A stretch of 64,000 bases of DNA from Novacetimonas maltaceti (lineage in GTDB: Bacteria > Pseudomonadota > Alphaproteobacteria > Acetobacterales > Acetobacteraceae). Location: NCBI RefSeq assembly GCF_002906255.1, contig NZ_POTC01000013.1, positions 1 to 64,000 of the forward strand, read 5' to 3'. Positions within the stretch are counted from its first letter, which is position 1, and the number at the start of each line of letters is the position of its first letter. Below the pieces are notes generated by a model. It had not been told where the DNA came from. It was given only the letters and a program-made list of their open reading frames with translations, and made no database searches. Below are positions 35,978 through 45,012 of the stretch, in pieces. The translations under genes were made by a program, and so were the position numbers.

Positions 35978-38170
35978 ATGTTATGTGTCTGCCTGCTTTC
36001 TGACCGCCGCAAAAACGTCGCAAGACTGGCAGCCGTGGTTTTCGTCGCCAGCCTTGCGCCCGGCATGTCGGCCCTCGCCGCCGATGGCGACACGGCGGAT
36101 GCGGCCGCGAAGGATGAAAAGATCGTCGTGACCGCCAAGCGTCACAACGAAATGGAGGTTACGACCGGCGGCAACCTCGGCGCGCTGGGGAACAAGAAGG
36201 GGCTTGATGTGCCCTTCAACGTGCGCAGCTATAACGCCAGCATGATCCTCAACCAGCAGTCACAGACGCTGGGGCAGGTGCTGGAGAACGACCCGTCGGT
36301 GCGCACGACCTACGGATATGGCAACTTTTCCGAAATGTTCGTGATCCGTGGCTTCCCGGTCAATGGCGATGACGTGGCCATTGACGGCCTGTATGGCATA
36401 ACGCCCCGGCAGCTTGTCTCGCCGCAACTGTATGACCAGGTACAGGTGCTCAACGGCGCCAGCGCCTTCCTCAATGGTGCGGCGCCCAGCGGGTCGGCCA
36501 TTGGCGGCAACATCAACCTGGAATTCAAGCACGCGACCACCACCCCCATCACGCGGGTGACCGGTGATTACACCAGCAACGCGCTTGGCGGCGGCAGCGT
36601 GGATTTCGGGCGGCGTTTCGGGCGGGACAAGGCCTTTGGCTTCCGCCTCAATGTCGCGGGGCAGGATGGGGAGGATTCCATCGACCACGAATACCGCCAT
36701 TCCGCCGCCGTGGGCGCGGATTTCGACTGGCATGATGACCGTACCCGCATCTCGCTGGACATGAATTACCAGAATCAGGGCGTGAATGGCGGCCGGCCGG
36801 CCATCTTCCTTGGCTCTGGCGTGACGGCGGTGCCCCGTGCCGCAGCCCCCGCGCACAATTTCGGGCAGCGCTGGGCCTATAACGACCTGAACTACATTTT
36901 CGGAAAATTGAATGTAGAGCATGATTTTTCGAAACACATTACGGTCTATGGTGCGTTTGGCGGCCTTGGCGGGGACGAGAAGGGGGAATACGCCAATCCC
37001 ACCGTAACCGACGCCGCCACCGGGGCCGCGACGATTGGCAGCATGTATGTTCCCTATGTCCAGACGAACGAAAGCGCGCGTGGCGGGGTGCGGGCGCATT
37101 TCAGTACGGGGCCGGTCCGGCACGAGGTCAATGCCGGTGGGTCGTCATTGTGGGAGGAGGCGGACACCGCCTATTCCATGGCATTGACGTCGGCGGCGAC
37201 GAACATCTACCGCACGCCGGCGGTCGCGCCACTTGCCAATACCTTCAGCGGTGGTGACGTGGGCAACCCGCAGCCCATCAGCCGTACGCGGCTGTACAGC
37301 CTGTTCTTTTCCGATACGATGTCCTTCTTCCACGATCGCGTGGCGCTGACGGGCGGATTTCGTTACCAGAACATGCTGATCAACGGATATGACTATGCCG
37401 CGTCGGGGCGTGGGGCCGTGAATTCGCATTACGACCAGGACGCGATTACGCCTGTCGTCGGACTGGTCATCCATCCGACCCGGCAGACGGCCCTGTATTT
37501 CAACCGGATCGAGGGGTTGTCGCAGGGGCCGACCGCACCTGCCGATACCCTGAACCAGGGACAGGTTTTCGCCCCCTACAAATCCACCCAGTACGAGGTG
37601 GGCGTGAAATATGAAACCCGGCGTTTCAGCACGTCGCTGGCGGTGTACCAGATTTCACAGCCCAATGCCTATTCGCAGGCCGTCGGCAACAGTGGCCAGT
37701 CGATCTATGTCGAGGATGGGTTGCAGCGCAATCGTGGCATCGAACTCAGCGTCAATGGGCAGATCCTGCCGGGCCTGCGTTTCAATGGTGGCGGCACGGT
37801 GATCGACGCGGACCTGCGCCGCACGGCCGGTGGCCTGCAGGACGGGCATACCGCGATCGGTATTCCCAATTACACCATCAATGGAAATCTGGAATATGAC
37901 CTGCCGTTCCTGAAGGGGGCGACGGTGGTGGGACGGGTCGTCAATACGGGCAAGCAGATGGTCAATACGTCCAATACGCTGCACCTGCCGGTATGGACAC
38001 GCTTTGATTTGGCCGCACGGTACACATTCGTGGCGGATCACAAGCCGCTGACCCTGCGTTTCGGTGTCGATAACCTGGCCAATACCCGCTACTGGTCCTC
38101 GTCCTTCAATGGCTACCTGCTCGAAGGATTGCCGCGCACGTTCAAGTTTTCCTTTACCGCTGACCTGTGA
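35978..38170 (+). CDS. TonB-dependent siderophore receptor
   Basis: A 730-residue receptor. The signal peptide ends near SALAADG (about residue 34), followed by the TonB-box-like EKIVVTAKR, the plug (DVPFNVRSYNASMILNQQ; MFVIRGFPVNGDDVAIDGLYG; VQVLNGASAFLNGAAPSGS) and a barrel ending in the aromatic FKFSFTADL. LNGAAPSGSAIGGNINLEFK is typical of siderophore-type plugs (hydroxamate/coprogen receptors). ATG 35978 follows GAGG with a nine-base gap; GTG 35975 is an alternative. It is divergent from the PepSY operon and lies behind a Fur-like box. Confidence 0.93.
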   Translation: MLCVCLLSDRRKNVARLAAVVFVASLAPGMSALAADGDTADAAAKDEKIVVTAKRHNEMEVTTGGNLGALGNKKGLDVPFNVRSYNASMILNQQSQTLGQVLENDPSVRTTYGYGNFSEMFVIRGFPVNGDDVAIDGLYGITPRQLVSPQLYDQVQVLNGASAFLNGAAPSGSAIGGNINLEFKHATTTPITRVTGDYTSNALGGGSVDFGRRFGRDKAFGFRLNVAGQDGEDSIDHEYRHSAAVGADFDWHDDRTRISLDMNYQNQGVNGGRPAIFLGSGVTAVPRAAAPAHNFGQRWAYNDLNYIFGKLNVEHDFSKHITVYGAFGGLGGDEKGEYANPTVTDAATGAATIGSMYVPYVQTNESARGGVRAHFSTGPVRHEVNAGGSSLWEEADTAYSMALTSAATNIYRTPAVAPLANTFSGGDVGNPQPISRTRLYSLFFSDTMSFFHDRVALTGGFRYQNMLINGYDYAASGRGAVNSHYDQDAITPVVGLVIHPTRQTALYFNRIEGLSQGPTAPADTLNQGQVFAPYKSTQYEVGVKYETRRFSTSLAVYQISQPNAYSQAVGNSGQSIYVEDGLQRNRGIELSVNGQILPGLRFNGGGTVIDADLRRTAGGLQDGHTAIGIPNYTINGNLEYDLPFLKGATVVGRVVNTGKQMVNTSNTLHLPVWTRFDLAARYTFVADHKPLTLRFGVDNLANTRYWSSSFNGYLLEGLPRTFKFSFTADL

Positions 38171-38288
38171 CATCGGGCGGGGCAGGGGTTTTTGTAAAAA
38201 CTGTCCTGTCTTCGCAAGATTGTTGATGATCTGCGTGACGTTTCGCGGGCGGGATTTTCAGCGGCCGTGGCGCGCAAGCGGGTTCCAC

Positions 38289-38327
38289 AACGCCATGCCT
38301 GCCCCCTGCGCAGGCATGGCGTTTTTT
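38289..38327 (+). terminator. Rho-independent terminator of the TonB receptor
   Basis: AACGCCATGCCTG / CAGGCATGGCGTT stem with a nine-base loop, then TTTTTT, 119 bases past the receptor stop. The rest of 38171-38503 holds TTGCGA half-sites (about 38406 and 38440) and AT-rich sequence that probably carries the next receptor's promoter. Confidence 0.88.
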
Positions 38328-38503
38328 AAAACCATAGAAATAAAAAAGATGTTCCATCATGTGCGTGGACCGGGATTCTGTCGGTGGCGCATGTCCGGCC
38401 CTGATATTGCGATTCATTCCATCGTGACATCTTTTTGATATTGCGAATCAGAATCACTACGAGTAATTAGGGTGGCAACTGATAATCAGTCTCAAAAACA
38501 GAG

Positions 38504-40999
38504 ATGGCCCCTATGCTCCCACCCCGACGCCTTCGACCATTTTCCGCAGCAACCGCGACACTGGCGCTTGCCTGTTCGTCCGCAGCACACGCCGCCACGA
38601 CCAGCACGACGGGCAATGCCTCCGCCACCGTGCTGGCGGGGGCAGCGTCCACTGCCGCATCGACGTCAGGGCAGGGAGGGGGCGCCACGACCACGACCGC
38701 CGCGACGGCCAGGACCACCGGGACGTCGACCACCACGCCTCCCGCCGACATGCAGCCGGATGCGGATGGGGTGCTTTCGGACCATCGTTACGACCATACG
38801 ACGGTCACGGCCTCCCCGATGAATGCGCTGCGGCAGTCCGTGGGGCTTAGCCGCATGCCGCATGACGCGATGCACACGCCGCAGAACATCAATGTCGTCC
38901 CGCAGGTGCTGATGCAGCAGCAGAACGTCAAATCCCTCGATGAAGCGCTGAAGAACGTGCCCGGCATCACCGCGTCGGTGGGCGAGGGGGAAGGCGGCAT
39001 GGCGGGCGACCAGTTCCTGATCCGCGGGTTCCAGTCGCAGAACGACATTTACGAAAATGGGCTGCGCGACTTTGGCGTCTATACGCGCGACAGTTTCGAT
39101 TACGACCATGTCTCCGTCATCAAGGGGCCATCGTCGGAAGTCTTTGGCAACGGCACGACGGGTGGTGCGATCAACATCGTTACCAAGACCCCGCACCTGG
39201 GCAATGCGTACCAGGCCAATTTCTCCGGCGGGAGCGGGTCGTACTATCGCGGCACGCTTGATATCAACCAGCAGTTGACTGACAGCATCGCCTTTCGCCT
39301 GACAGGCATGGGCAATGAAAATAATGTGGTCGGGCGTGACTATATCTATTCCCATCGCTGGGGGATCGCGCCTTCGATCGCCTTTGGCCTGGGCAAGAAG
39401 GTCTCGTTCGTCCTTGAATATTTCCACCAGAACGACAACCGCATTCCCGATTACGGCGTGCCGGTCGTCTACAAGCCGGGGCAGGCGATCGGCCGCCCGG
39501 TGACCGAATACGGCGTGCGGCGTACCAACTGGTATGGGACGACCTACGATCAGGACAACAGCAGCGACGACATGATCACGGGCCGCCTGACGGCACATGT
39601 CATCCCCATCCTGACGCTGTATAACGACATGCGTGGCGGGATCTTCCACCGCTATTTCTCCGCCTCGCAGGAGGCCTGTTCCAGCATGGCGGCCGGGACC
39701 GCCGCCTATAACAATAACCTGATCAATGGCAGCGTGCCGTCCGCGACCTGTAACAGCGATTTCTTTTCCGCCAATCCCGCCAGCGCGCAGGTCGCGCGCA
39801 ATGGTGGCGTTGGGGGGCCGGAACCCTACCGGCAGAGCGACTGGTCCATACAGGATGTCTTCTCCGGTGTTGCGCGTTTCAAGACGGGGCGCTTCCGCCA
39901 CGAAGTCATCGGCGGGTTCGATATTGAATATGTGACCGACCACCGGCAGAACTATGCCTATGGCAGCAACCGCACCAGCACCAGCCTGCTCAACCCGTCG
40001 ATGTATGTGCCGGGACTGGTCCTTGGGAACTGTAACCAGTATCCTGACCGCCTTGTGAACATCAGTGGTGTGGGCAAGAAATGTTACAAGGACAGCGATG
40101 CCCTCGATGTCGGGTTTTTCCTGTCGGACCAGGTGTGGCTGACGGACTCCCTGTCGATCAAGGCCGGCTTCCGCTGGGATAACTGGAACAGCCATTACAG
40201 TGCGACGGGTGGCAATACCGCCAAATATCCCGACGTGCATTACGGGCAGGACGAGACGACGATCAACCCCAGCGTCAGCGTCATGTATACGCCGCGCAGC
40301 AACCTGATGGTGTATTTCAACTGGTCGCAGTCCACGACCCCGTTGAGCATGTATGTCACCAACAGTTCCGAACCGATGAACGCCAAGAACCAGAGTGCCG
40401 CGCCAGAACGTAGCTCCCTTTATGAAATTGGTGCGAAATACAGTGCTTTTCATGACCGGATCGGCATGACGGCGGCGCTGTTCCGGCTGGACAAGAGCAA
40501 TTCGATCCAGACCGATCCCACCACGGGCGACATCAGCGCGACAAGCGACCAGGAACGTAACCAGGGGCTGGAACTGAGCATCTCCGGCACGCTGCTGCCC
40601 AACTGGATGTTCTATGGCACCTATGCGCTGTATGACCCGACGATTACCAAGGCCGGTTCCACATCGTCCAAGCAGGGCGGGCAGATCCAGTATGTTCCCC
40701 ACAACCAGGCGACGGCATGGACGTCGTATGAGATCGCGCCGCGCAGGCCGTGGAACATGACGGTTGGCGGTGGCCTGACATGGCGCCAGGGTGTCTGGCT
40801 GGACCAGGCCAACACGGCGCGCGCGCCCGCCACGGTGGAATTCGACGCCATGGTGTCGCACCGGTTCAACAACCACTGGCGCGTGGCGATGAATGCCTAC
40901 AACCTTGATAACCGCCTGAATTACGGCAGCCTGTTTTCCAACCGCGTGACGCCGTCCATCGGCAGGTCATTCCTGTTCAATGTGTCGGCCCAGTATTGA
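38504..40999 (+). CDS. TonB-dependent catecholate siderophore receptor (Fiu/PiuA-like)
   Basis: An 831-residue receptor with a signal peptide (to SSAAHAA, residue 31), a long Thr/Ala/Gly-rich linker (32-85), the plug (ALRQSVGLSRMPHDAMHTPQNINVVPQVLMQQQNVKSL; DQFLIRGFQSQNDIYENGLRDFG; VSVIKGPSSEVFGNGTTGGAINIVTKTP) and a barrel ending FLFNVSAQY. The ETFGNGTTGG-like plug motif and the following PiuC-type gene match the Fiu-YbiX and PiuA-PiuC pairs for catechol siderophores. TTGCGA half-sites at about 38440 may be part of a Fur site. Confidence 0.9.
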   Translation: MAPMLPPRRLRPFSAATATLALACSSAAHAATTSTTGNASATVLAGAASTAASTSGQGGGATTTTAATARTTGTSTTTPPADMQPDADGVLSDHRYDHTTVTASPMNALRQSVGLSRMPHDAMHTPQNINVVPQVLMQQQNVKSLDEALKNVPGITASVGEGEGGMAGDQFLIRGFQSQNDIYENGLRDFGVYTRDSFDYDHVSVIKGPSSEVFGNGTTGGAINIVTKTPHLGNAYQANFSGGSGSYYRGTLDINQQLTDSIAFRLTGMGNENNVVGRDYIYSHRWGIAPSIAFGLGKKVSFVLEYFHQNDNRIPDYGVPVVYKPGQAIGRPVTEYGVRRTNWYGTTYDQDNSSDDMITGRLTAHVIPILTLYNDMRGGIFHRYFSASQEACSSMAAGTAAYNNNLINGSVPSATCNSDFFSANPASAQVARNGGVGGPEPYRQSDWSIQDVFSGVARFKTGRFRHEVIGGFDIEYVTDHRQNYAYGSNRTSTSLLNPSMYVPGLVLGNCNQYPDRLVNISGVGKKCYKDSDALDVGFFLSDQVWLTDSLSIKAGFRWDNWNSHYSATGGNTAKYPDVHYGQDETTINPSVSVMYTPRSNLMVYFNWSQSTTPLSMYVTNSSEPMNAKNQSAAPERSSLYEIGAKYSAFHDRIGMTAALFRLDKSNSIQTDPTTGDISATSDQERNQGLELSISGTLLPNWMFYGTYALYDPTITKAGSTSSKQGGQIQYVPHNQATAWTSYEIAPRRPWNMTVGGGLTWRQGVWLDQANTARAPATVEFDAMVSHRFNNHWRVAMNAYNLDNRLNYGSLFSNRVTPSIGRSFLFNVSAQY

Positions 41000-41022
41000 G
41001 GGAGGGGACGCGACGGCCATTG

Positions 41023-41048
41023 TGCCGCCTTTTTCCACAAAGGCGGCA
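41023..41048 (+). terminator. Terminator hairpin derived from the dispersed repeat
   Basis: TGCCGCCTTT / AAAGGCGGCA with loop TTCCAC. It is like the second hairpin of the dispersed repeat. A degraded remainder (GGCTTTGCCAAAAACCTCTTCATGATTT) runs to about 41100. It has no long T-run, so termination is uncertain. Confidence 0.5.
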
Positions 41049-41187
41049 TCGCCCGGAACCTGCCGGAACAGGCTTTGCCAAAAACCTCTTCATGATTTCT
41101 GCCAGATTTCGTAAGTACCTTCCTGTGGCATGGTGCCGGATGACCGGCCATCGGGGCCGGGGCGCACGGATACGGGGATAAGGTCGA

Positions 41188-41877
41188 ATGCTGTTACATG
41201 TGCCCGGACTGCTTGATGCCGGGGAACTCGCCCACTGTCAGGAGATGCTGCGCGCGGCGCAATGGACGGATGGGCGGGAGACGGCCGGGCAGCAATCCGC
41301 CAAGAGCAAGAACAACCGGCAATTACCACAGGATTCCCCGGCCTGCCGGGAGCTTGGCGATATCGTGCTGCGCGCGCTGGGCCGCAATGCGACATTCAAC
41401 AGCGCGGTGCTGCCCTATCGCGTCAGTCCCCCGCTGTTCAACCGGTATGACGTGGGCATGTCCTTTGGCGCGCATGTCGATAACGCCATCCGGGGGATCT
41501 ATGCGGCGGGAATCCACACGCGTATCCGCACGGACGTGTCGTCCACGCTGTTCCTGTCCGACCCGGATGACTATGACGGTGGCGAACTGGTCATGTCCGA
41601 CCCCGGTGGCGAACAGGCGATCAGGCTGCCGGCGGGTGACCTGGTCCTGTATTCCACGACCGTCCTGCATCGCGTGACGCCGGTGACGCGCGGGTCGCGG
41701 CTGGCGGCATTTTTCTGGTCACAGTCGATGGTGGCCGATGAAACGCGCCGGCGTATCCTGTTCGACCTCGACCTGCAGACCATCACGCTGCGTGAGCGCC
41801 TTGGCGATCATGACCCTGCCGTGCTGGGCCTGACGAACATCTATCACAACCTGATGCGGCAGTGGTGCATCCTGTAG
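41188..41877 (+). CDS. piuC: PKHD-type Fe(II)/2-oxoglutarate hydroxylase (PiuC/YbiX)
   Basis: A 229-residue dioxygenase. Iron ligands His96-x-Asp98 (GAHVD) and His161 (LHRVTP) and the 2-oxoglutarate Arg171 (GSRLAAFFW) are in the expected order. The family is called PKHD hydroxylase; PiuC/YbiX is regularly paired with PiuA/Fiu receptors, as here, and is iron-regulated. The protein it modifies has not been defined to my knowledge. It lies 188 bases after the receptor, with the repeat remnant between them. Confidence 0.94.
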   Translation: MLLHVPGLLDAGELAHCQEMLRAAQWTDGRETAGQQSAKSKNNRQLPQDSPACRELGDIVLRALGRNATFNSAVLPYRVSPPLFNRYDVGMSFGAHVDNAIRGIYAAGIHTRIRTDVSSTLFLSDPDDYDGGELVMSDPGGEQAIRLPAGDLVLYSTTVLHRVTPVTRGSRLAAFFWSQSMVADETRRRILFDLDLQTITLRERLGDHDPAVLGLTNIYHNLMRQWCIL

Positions 41878-41921
41878 GGGCCATTGCCCCGGCATGACGG
41901 CATTTCGGGAAAGCGCGCGGA

Positions 41922-42344
41922 TCAGTCGAGGGTCGGGCGGCCACGCCCCTGCTTGACCTGCCCGCGTCGCGCCTTGTCGTCCATCCTGCGGCGGCGCTGC
42001 GTGCGGGAGGGGCGGGTGGCGATGCGGCGCGTGGGGACATGGGCCGCCTGCCGCAGCAGTTCGCACAGCCGTTCGATCGCGTCCTCGCGGTTGCGGGTCT
42101 GGCTGCGGAATTTCTGCGCGGTCAGGATGACTTCCCCCTCCCGCGTCATGCGGCTGCCAGCCAGCAGCCGTAGCCGTGCCCGCATGCGCGATGTCAGCGC
42201 GGCACATCGCGTCGCGTCAAAGCGGAGCTGCACGGCGGTTGCGACCTTGTTGACATTCTGCCCACCCGGCCCGGACGCATGGATGTAGGTCACGACAATG
42301 TCGTCGTCGGAGATAACAAGATCGGGAAGAACTGGGTACGCCAT
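41922..42344 (-). CDS. arfB: Alternative ribosome-rescue peptidyl-tRNA hydrolase ArfB
   Basis: A 140-residue RF1-like protein with the GGQ motif at residues 27-29 (GPGGQNVNK) and a basic C-terminal tail (RPSRTQRRRRMDDKARRGQVKQGRGRP) that enters the empty mRNA channel of stalled ribosomes. It frees peptides on non-stop mRNAs. ATG 42344 fits the ArfB/YaeJ N-terminus (MAYPVLPDLVISDDDI); the longer upstream reading is not conserved-looking. Confidence 0.94.
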   Translation of the reverse strand: MAYPVLPDLVISDDDIVVTYIHASGPGGQNVNKVATAVQLRFDATRCAALTSRMRARLRLLAGSRMTREGEVILTAQKFRSQTRNREDAIERLCELLRQAAHVPTRRIATRPSRTQRRRRMDDKARRGQVKQGRGRPTLD

Positions 42345-42481
42345 GCCTGCGTATAGCACATTCCCGCCATTATGTGGGCAGATGTTCGCTTTGCGGATAC
42401 CTTCCCCGCATGGCGGGCATTGCCTGCGGGCGTGGATACGACCACCATGCACCCAACAAGGAAACATGGCGGGAGGAACAC

Positions 42482-42760
42482 ATGACCGAGGTTACGGATC
42501 GCGAAAGTGAGCAGTTGCGCGAACTGCTGGCGCAGGCGGCCGACCAGGCGGCGCAGAAAAAGGTGATGCCGGTGGTCAAGATGATCGCGGCCCAGCAGCT
42601 TGTCATCATGGAACTGATGCAGATGCTGACCGACAGCGGCACGTTGCGCGCCGAGGACATTGCCGCGCACATGCGCCACCTGATGGAACATACCGACAGC
42701 AAGGATATGGCCGCGCGTGCCCTGTTCGACCAGGTGCGTTCACGATTTGCGACCCAGTAG
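42482..42760 (+). CDS. Small helical protein, unknown function
   Basis: A 92-residue acidic protein (MTEVTDRESEQLRELLAQAAD...) predicted to be almost all helix, with Met/Leu heptad-like spacing (VIMELMQMLTDSGTLRAEDIAAHMRHLMEH) and no signal peptide. GGGAGGAA lies seven bases before ATG 42482, a strong start. It heads a cluster of three small genes. I recognise no domain; a coiled-coil partner-binding role is possible. Confidence 0.75.
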   Translation: MTEVTDRESEQLRELLAQAADQAAQKKVMPVVKMIAAQQLVIMELMQMLTDSGTLRAEDIAAHMRHLMEHTDSKDMAARALFDQVRSRFATQ

Positions 42761-42792
42761 CGCCCCTTCTTTGTATGCAAAGGTTGTGACGA

Positions 42793-42948
42793 ATGGATGA
42801 TCATCCCCCCGCCCTGCGTGCCGAGATCGCAGCCCTGAAGGCCGAACTGGCCCGCCTGAGGGATGCGCTGGCCAATGCGCAGAAAACCATCCAGGCACAG
42901 AGCGCGCAGCTGCGTCACGAACAGGCGCAGAAGAAACGCACGCGCTAA
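42793..42948 (+). CDS. Short coiled-coil protein, unknown function
   Basis: A 51-residue frame, MDDHPPALRAEIAALKAELARL followed by RDALANAQKTIQAQSAQLRHEQAQKKRTR: two to four heptads with Ala/Leu at a and d positions and a basic tail. It lies 32 bases after the previous small gene and 35 before the next, on the same strand, with GTTGTGACGA upstream (weak ribosome site). The regular heptad pattern and spacing support a real gene that length filters would miss. Confidence 0.6.
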   Translation: MDDHPPALRAEIAALKAELARLRDALANAQKTIQAQSAQLRHEQAQKKRTR

Positions 42949-42983
42949 GGCTGCCTTCCTTTCCTCAATCATGGCAGGACCCC

Positions 42984-43238
42984 ATGTCTGAAGAACACGC
43001 AAAAGATACCAGCGGCAATGTTGTCGTCTATCCCACCGTAAGCTGCGGGGCGGAGGCCGTGCAGGATTCGGTGGTCATCCTCGACCTGTTCATGGCCTCG
43101 TCCCCCGAACACCTCAAAACGGGGGACCGCCGGGTGGTCACGGCCCTGCATCCCGAACAGGCCCGCCACCTGGCGAAACAGTTGCACGATGCGGCGGAGG
43201 CCGTGCTGAAGGCGCGCGGGGACCGCGCGGCTTCCTGA
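42984..43238 (+). CDS. Small conserved-looking protein, unknown function
   Basis: An 84-residue soluble protein (MSEEHAKDTSGNVVVYPTVSCG...) with a beta-strand start and a helical end (PEQARHLAKQLHDAAEAVLKARG). GGCAGGACCCC precedes the ATG. It is third in the run of small genes and is followed by a copy of the dispersed repeat. No family recognised. Confidence 0.7.
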   Translation: MSEEHAKDTSGNVVVYPTVSCGAEAVQDSVVILDLFMASSPEHLKTGDRRVVTALHPEQARHLAKQLHDAAEAVLKARGDRAAS

Positions 43239-43244
43239 ACGCCC

Positions 43245-43323
43245 AGAAGCTTCTGGTGAGGCTTTTCCCAAAAAGCTTCAGGGGCACCGCCTTTTTTCAA
43301 GAAGGCGGTGCCGGGGAACTTTC
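43245..43323. repeat. Dispersed hairpin repeat, copy 2
   Basis: AGAAGCTTCTGGTGAGGC, hairpin GGCTTTTCCCAAAAAGCTTC, then GGCACCGCCTTTTTT-CA-AGAAGGCGGTGCC (about 43283-43312) and GGGGAACTTTC, ending at the stop codon of the convergent glycosyltransferase gene. Same order as the copies at 50439 and 17877. Confidence 0.8.
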
Positions 43324-44317
43324 ATCCTTCCTGCCCCGCAACATCCTTCCCGGACGCAAGGTGCATGCGACGGAAGGCCTGTAGTCCCCCGAAGCGCAGG
43401 TTGAGTGCGACCTCGCCCCCCGCAAGGGTCGGGACGGGGAGGGTATTTGACAGCGACTGCCGCAGTCGCGCCTGTGAGACGAGATGGACGATCCCCACAG
43501 GGTCATGCGGGTAGAACAGGTTGACCAGCATGCCGCGCCGTGCATCCAGCAGCCACGGCCCGATATAGTTGTGGGCGTTGTCAAGGAACGTCACGCGGGC
43601 ATTGTCGATATAGACCGCCAGCGCGATGCTGAGCTGGTCCTGGGTGAACAGGGCGCCGCCACGGCGGACGATCCTGTCCTGCCATCTGCGCAGCACGGGC
43701 CATATGGCCGCGTCGCGATGCAGGCACATCACCCCGGAATTGAGTAGGGGTTTCGCGCCGATCCGTCGCCGGATGGAAAAGGGCAGGCGGGCCTTGCGCG
43801 CGTTCTTGTAAAGGAAAGAGCGCACCTGCATCCAGCCGGGGCAGATCCAGCGGATGGCGAACATGTCCGCGATCTTGGCCCCGATTTCAGGCACGATGGC
43901 AAGCGCCCCGTCACGCGCGGCGTCGAACATATGTTCGAGGGCGGTGATGTCCTGCACCCACGCATCCGCATCAATCCACAGGATCAGGTCGAACTGCGGC
44001 AGGAGGCGGTCCAGCCACAGCTTTGACAGGTTGATGGCAAGGGTCGGGCGCTGTCGCACCTGCCGTGCGGGCGCGCAGGGCGGGACGTAGGGCGCGCGCA
44101 CCAGCACCCCAAGGTCACGGAGCACCTGCGCCTGCTGGGGCGACAGGCCCGCGTCAAGGACGCATAACGCCGCATCCGTCCTGCCGCCGATCGACTGGAT
44201 CAGTTCCATGACCAGCGGGAAATAGCCGCTGTCACATCCCGTGACGATAACCTTGCGCAACCGGGGCCTCCTGCCTTGCCTGCCCGCCGGGCGTGGCGGC
44301 ACGGGCCGGTGCAGCAT
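43322..44317 (-). CDS. Glycosyltransferase, family 8-like
   Basis: A 331-residue cytoplasmic protein. VIVTGCDSGYFPLVMELIQSI near residue 25 is a GT-A nucleotide-binding start, and LILWIDADAWVQDI near 115 carries the DxD metal site. LLNSGVMCLHRDAAIW near 195 and FTQDQLSIALAVY near 225 resemble retaining GT8 enzymes that use UDP- or other nucleotide sugars. ATG 44317 is preferred; a longer start would reach into the upstream promoter of the divergent msrC. The acceptor is unknown, perhaps surface polysaccharide. Confidence 0.78.
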   Translation of the reverse strand: MLHRPVPPRPAGRQGRRPRLRKVIVTGCDSGYFPLVMELIQSIGGRTDAALCVLDAGLSPQQAQVLRDLGVLVRAPYVPPCAPARQVRQRPTLAINLSKLWLDRLLPQFDLILWIDADAWVQDITALEHMFDAARDGALAIVPEIGAKIADMFAIRWICPGWMQVRSFLYKNARKARLPFSIRRRIGAKPLLNSGVMCLHRDAAIWPVLRRWQDRIVRRGGALFTQDQLSIALAVYIDNARVTFLDNAHNYIGPWLLDARRGMLVNLFYPHDPVGIVHLVSQARLRQSLSNTLPVPTLAGGEVALNLRFGGLQAFRRMHLASGKDVAGQEG

Positions 44318-44420
44318 AGAGCCATCATGACGGGTGGGAAACGGGGGACAGGGTGCTGGCCCGGTTGTCCGAACGCCGCTATGTTCTGGGTCGTGCAATG
44401 ACCATTACAGGAACCGCGCC

Positions 44421-44906
44421 ATGACAGTTCACACGGGGACATCGGCCCCCCTTGGCGAAGACGAGATCCTCGCCACCGTCGCCGCCATTACCGAAGGGGA
44501 GGGCGATCCGATCGCGAATGCTGCGAACATCGCCGCCATCCTGTTCGAGGGGCTGTCGGACATCAACTGGGCCGGGTTCTACTTCCTGCGCGATGGGCAG
44601 CTTGTGCTGGGGCCGTTCCAGGGGCGCGTGGCCTGCACCCGCATCACGATGGGCAAGGGGGTATGTGGCACGGCGGCGCAGCAGCGCAGGACCATCGTGG
44701 TGCCCGATGTCCATGCCTTCGCGGGGCATATCGCATGCGATGCGGCTTCGCGCTCGGAAATCGTGGTGCCCATCATTGATGGGGACCGCCTCCTGGGGGT
44801 CATCGATATCGACAGCCCGTCGCCTGCGCGCTTCACGCAGGCGCATGCCGCCCTGATCGAGCAGGTCGCGGCGTCATATGTGCGGGCTTGTGGCGGGAAA
44901 GGCTGA
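44421..44906 (+). CDS. msrC: Free methionine-(R)-sulfoxide reductase (GAF type)
   Basis: A 161-residue GAF-domain enzyme. Cys72, Cys82 and Cys106 (VACTRI, GVCGTA, IACDAA) have the same spacing as the E. coli MsrC cysteines 84, 94 and 118. NWAGFYFLR and SEIVVPI are family marks. It reduces free Met-R-sulfoxide with thioredoxin. ATG 44421 is chosen because the MsrC N-terminus begins there; GAACC upstream is a weak ribosome site. Confidence 0.93.
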   Translation: MTVHTGTSAPLGEDEILATVAAITEGEGDPIANAANIAAILFEGLSDINWAGFYFLRDGQLVLGPFQGRVACTRITMGKGVCGTAAQQRRTIVVPDVHAFAGHIACDAASRSEIVVPIIDGDRLLGVIDIDSPSPARFTQAHAALIEQVAASYVRACGGKG

Positions 44907-44949
44907 GACCTCCTGCGCGGTGGGATGTTTTTAAAAAAGAAGCGTTTTT

Positions 44950-44983
44950 GAAGCTTTTTGGAAAAAGCTTCACCAAAAACTTC
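44950..44983. repeat. Dispersed hairpin repeat, copy 3 (partial, reversed)
   Basis: GAAGCTTTTT-GG-AAAAAGCTTC (44950-44971) followed by ACCAAAAACTT, the reverse of the AAGTTTTTGGT end. It lies between convergent msrC and nucleoside hydrolase genes and could stop transcription from both. Confidence 0.75.
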
Positions 44984-45012
44984 GAGATGTTTTTCGGGGA
45001 AATCCGTTCCGG

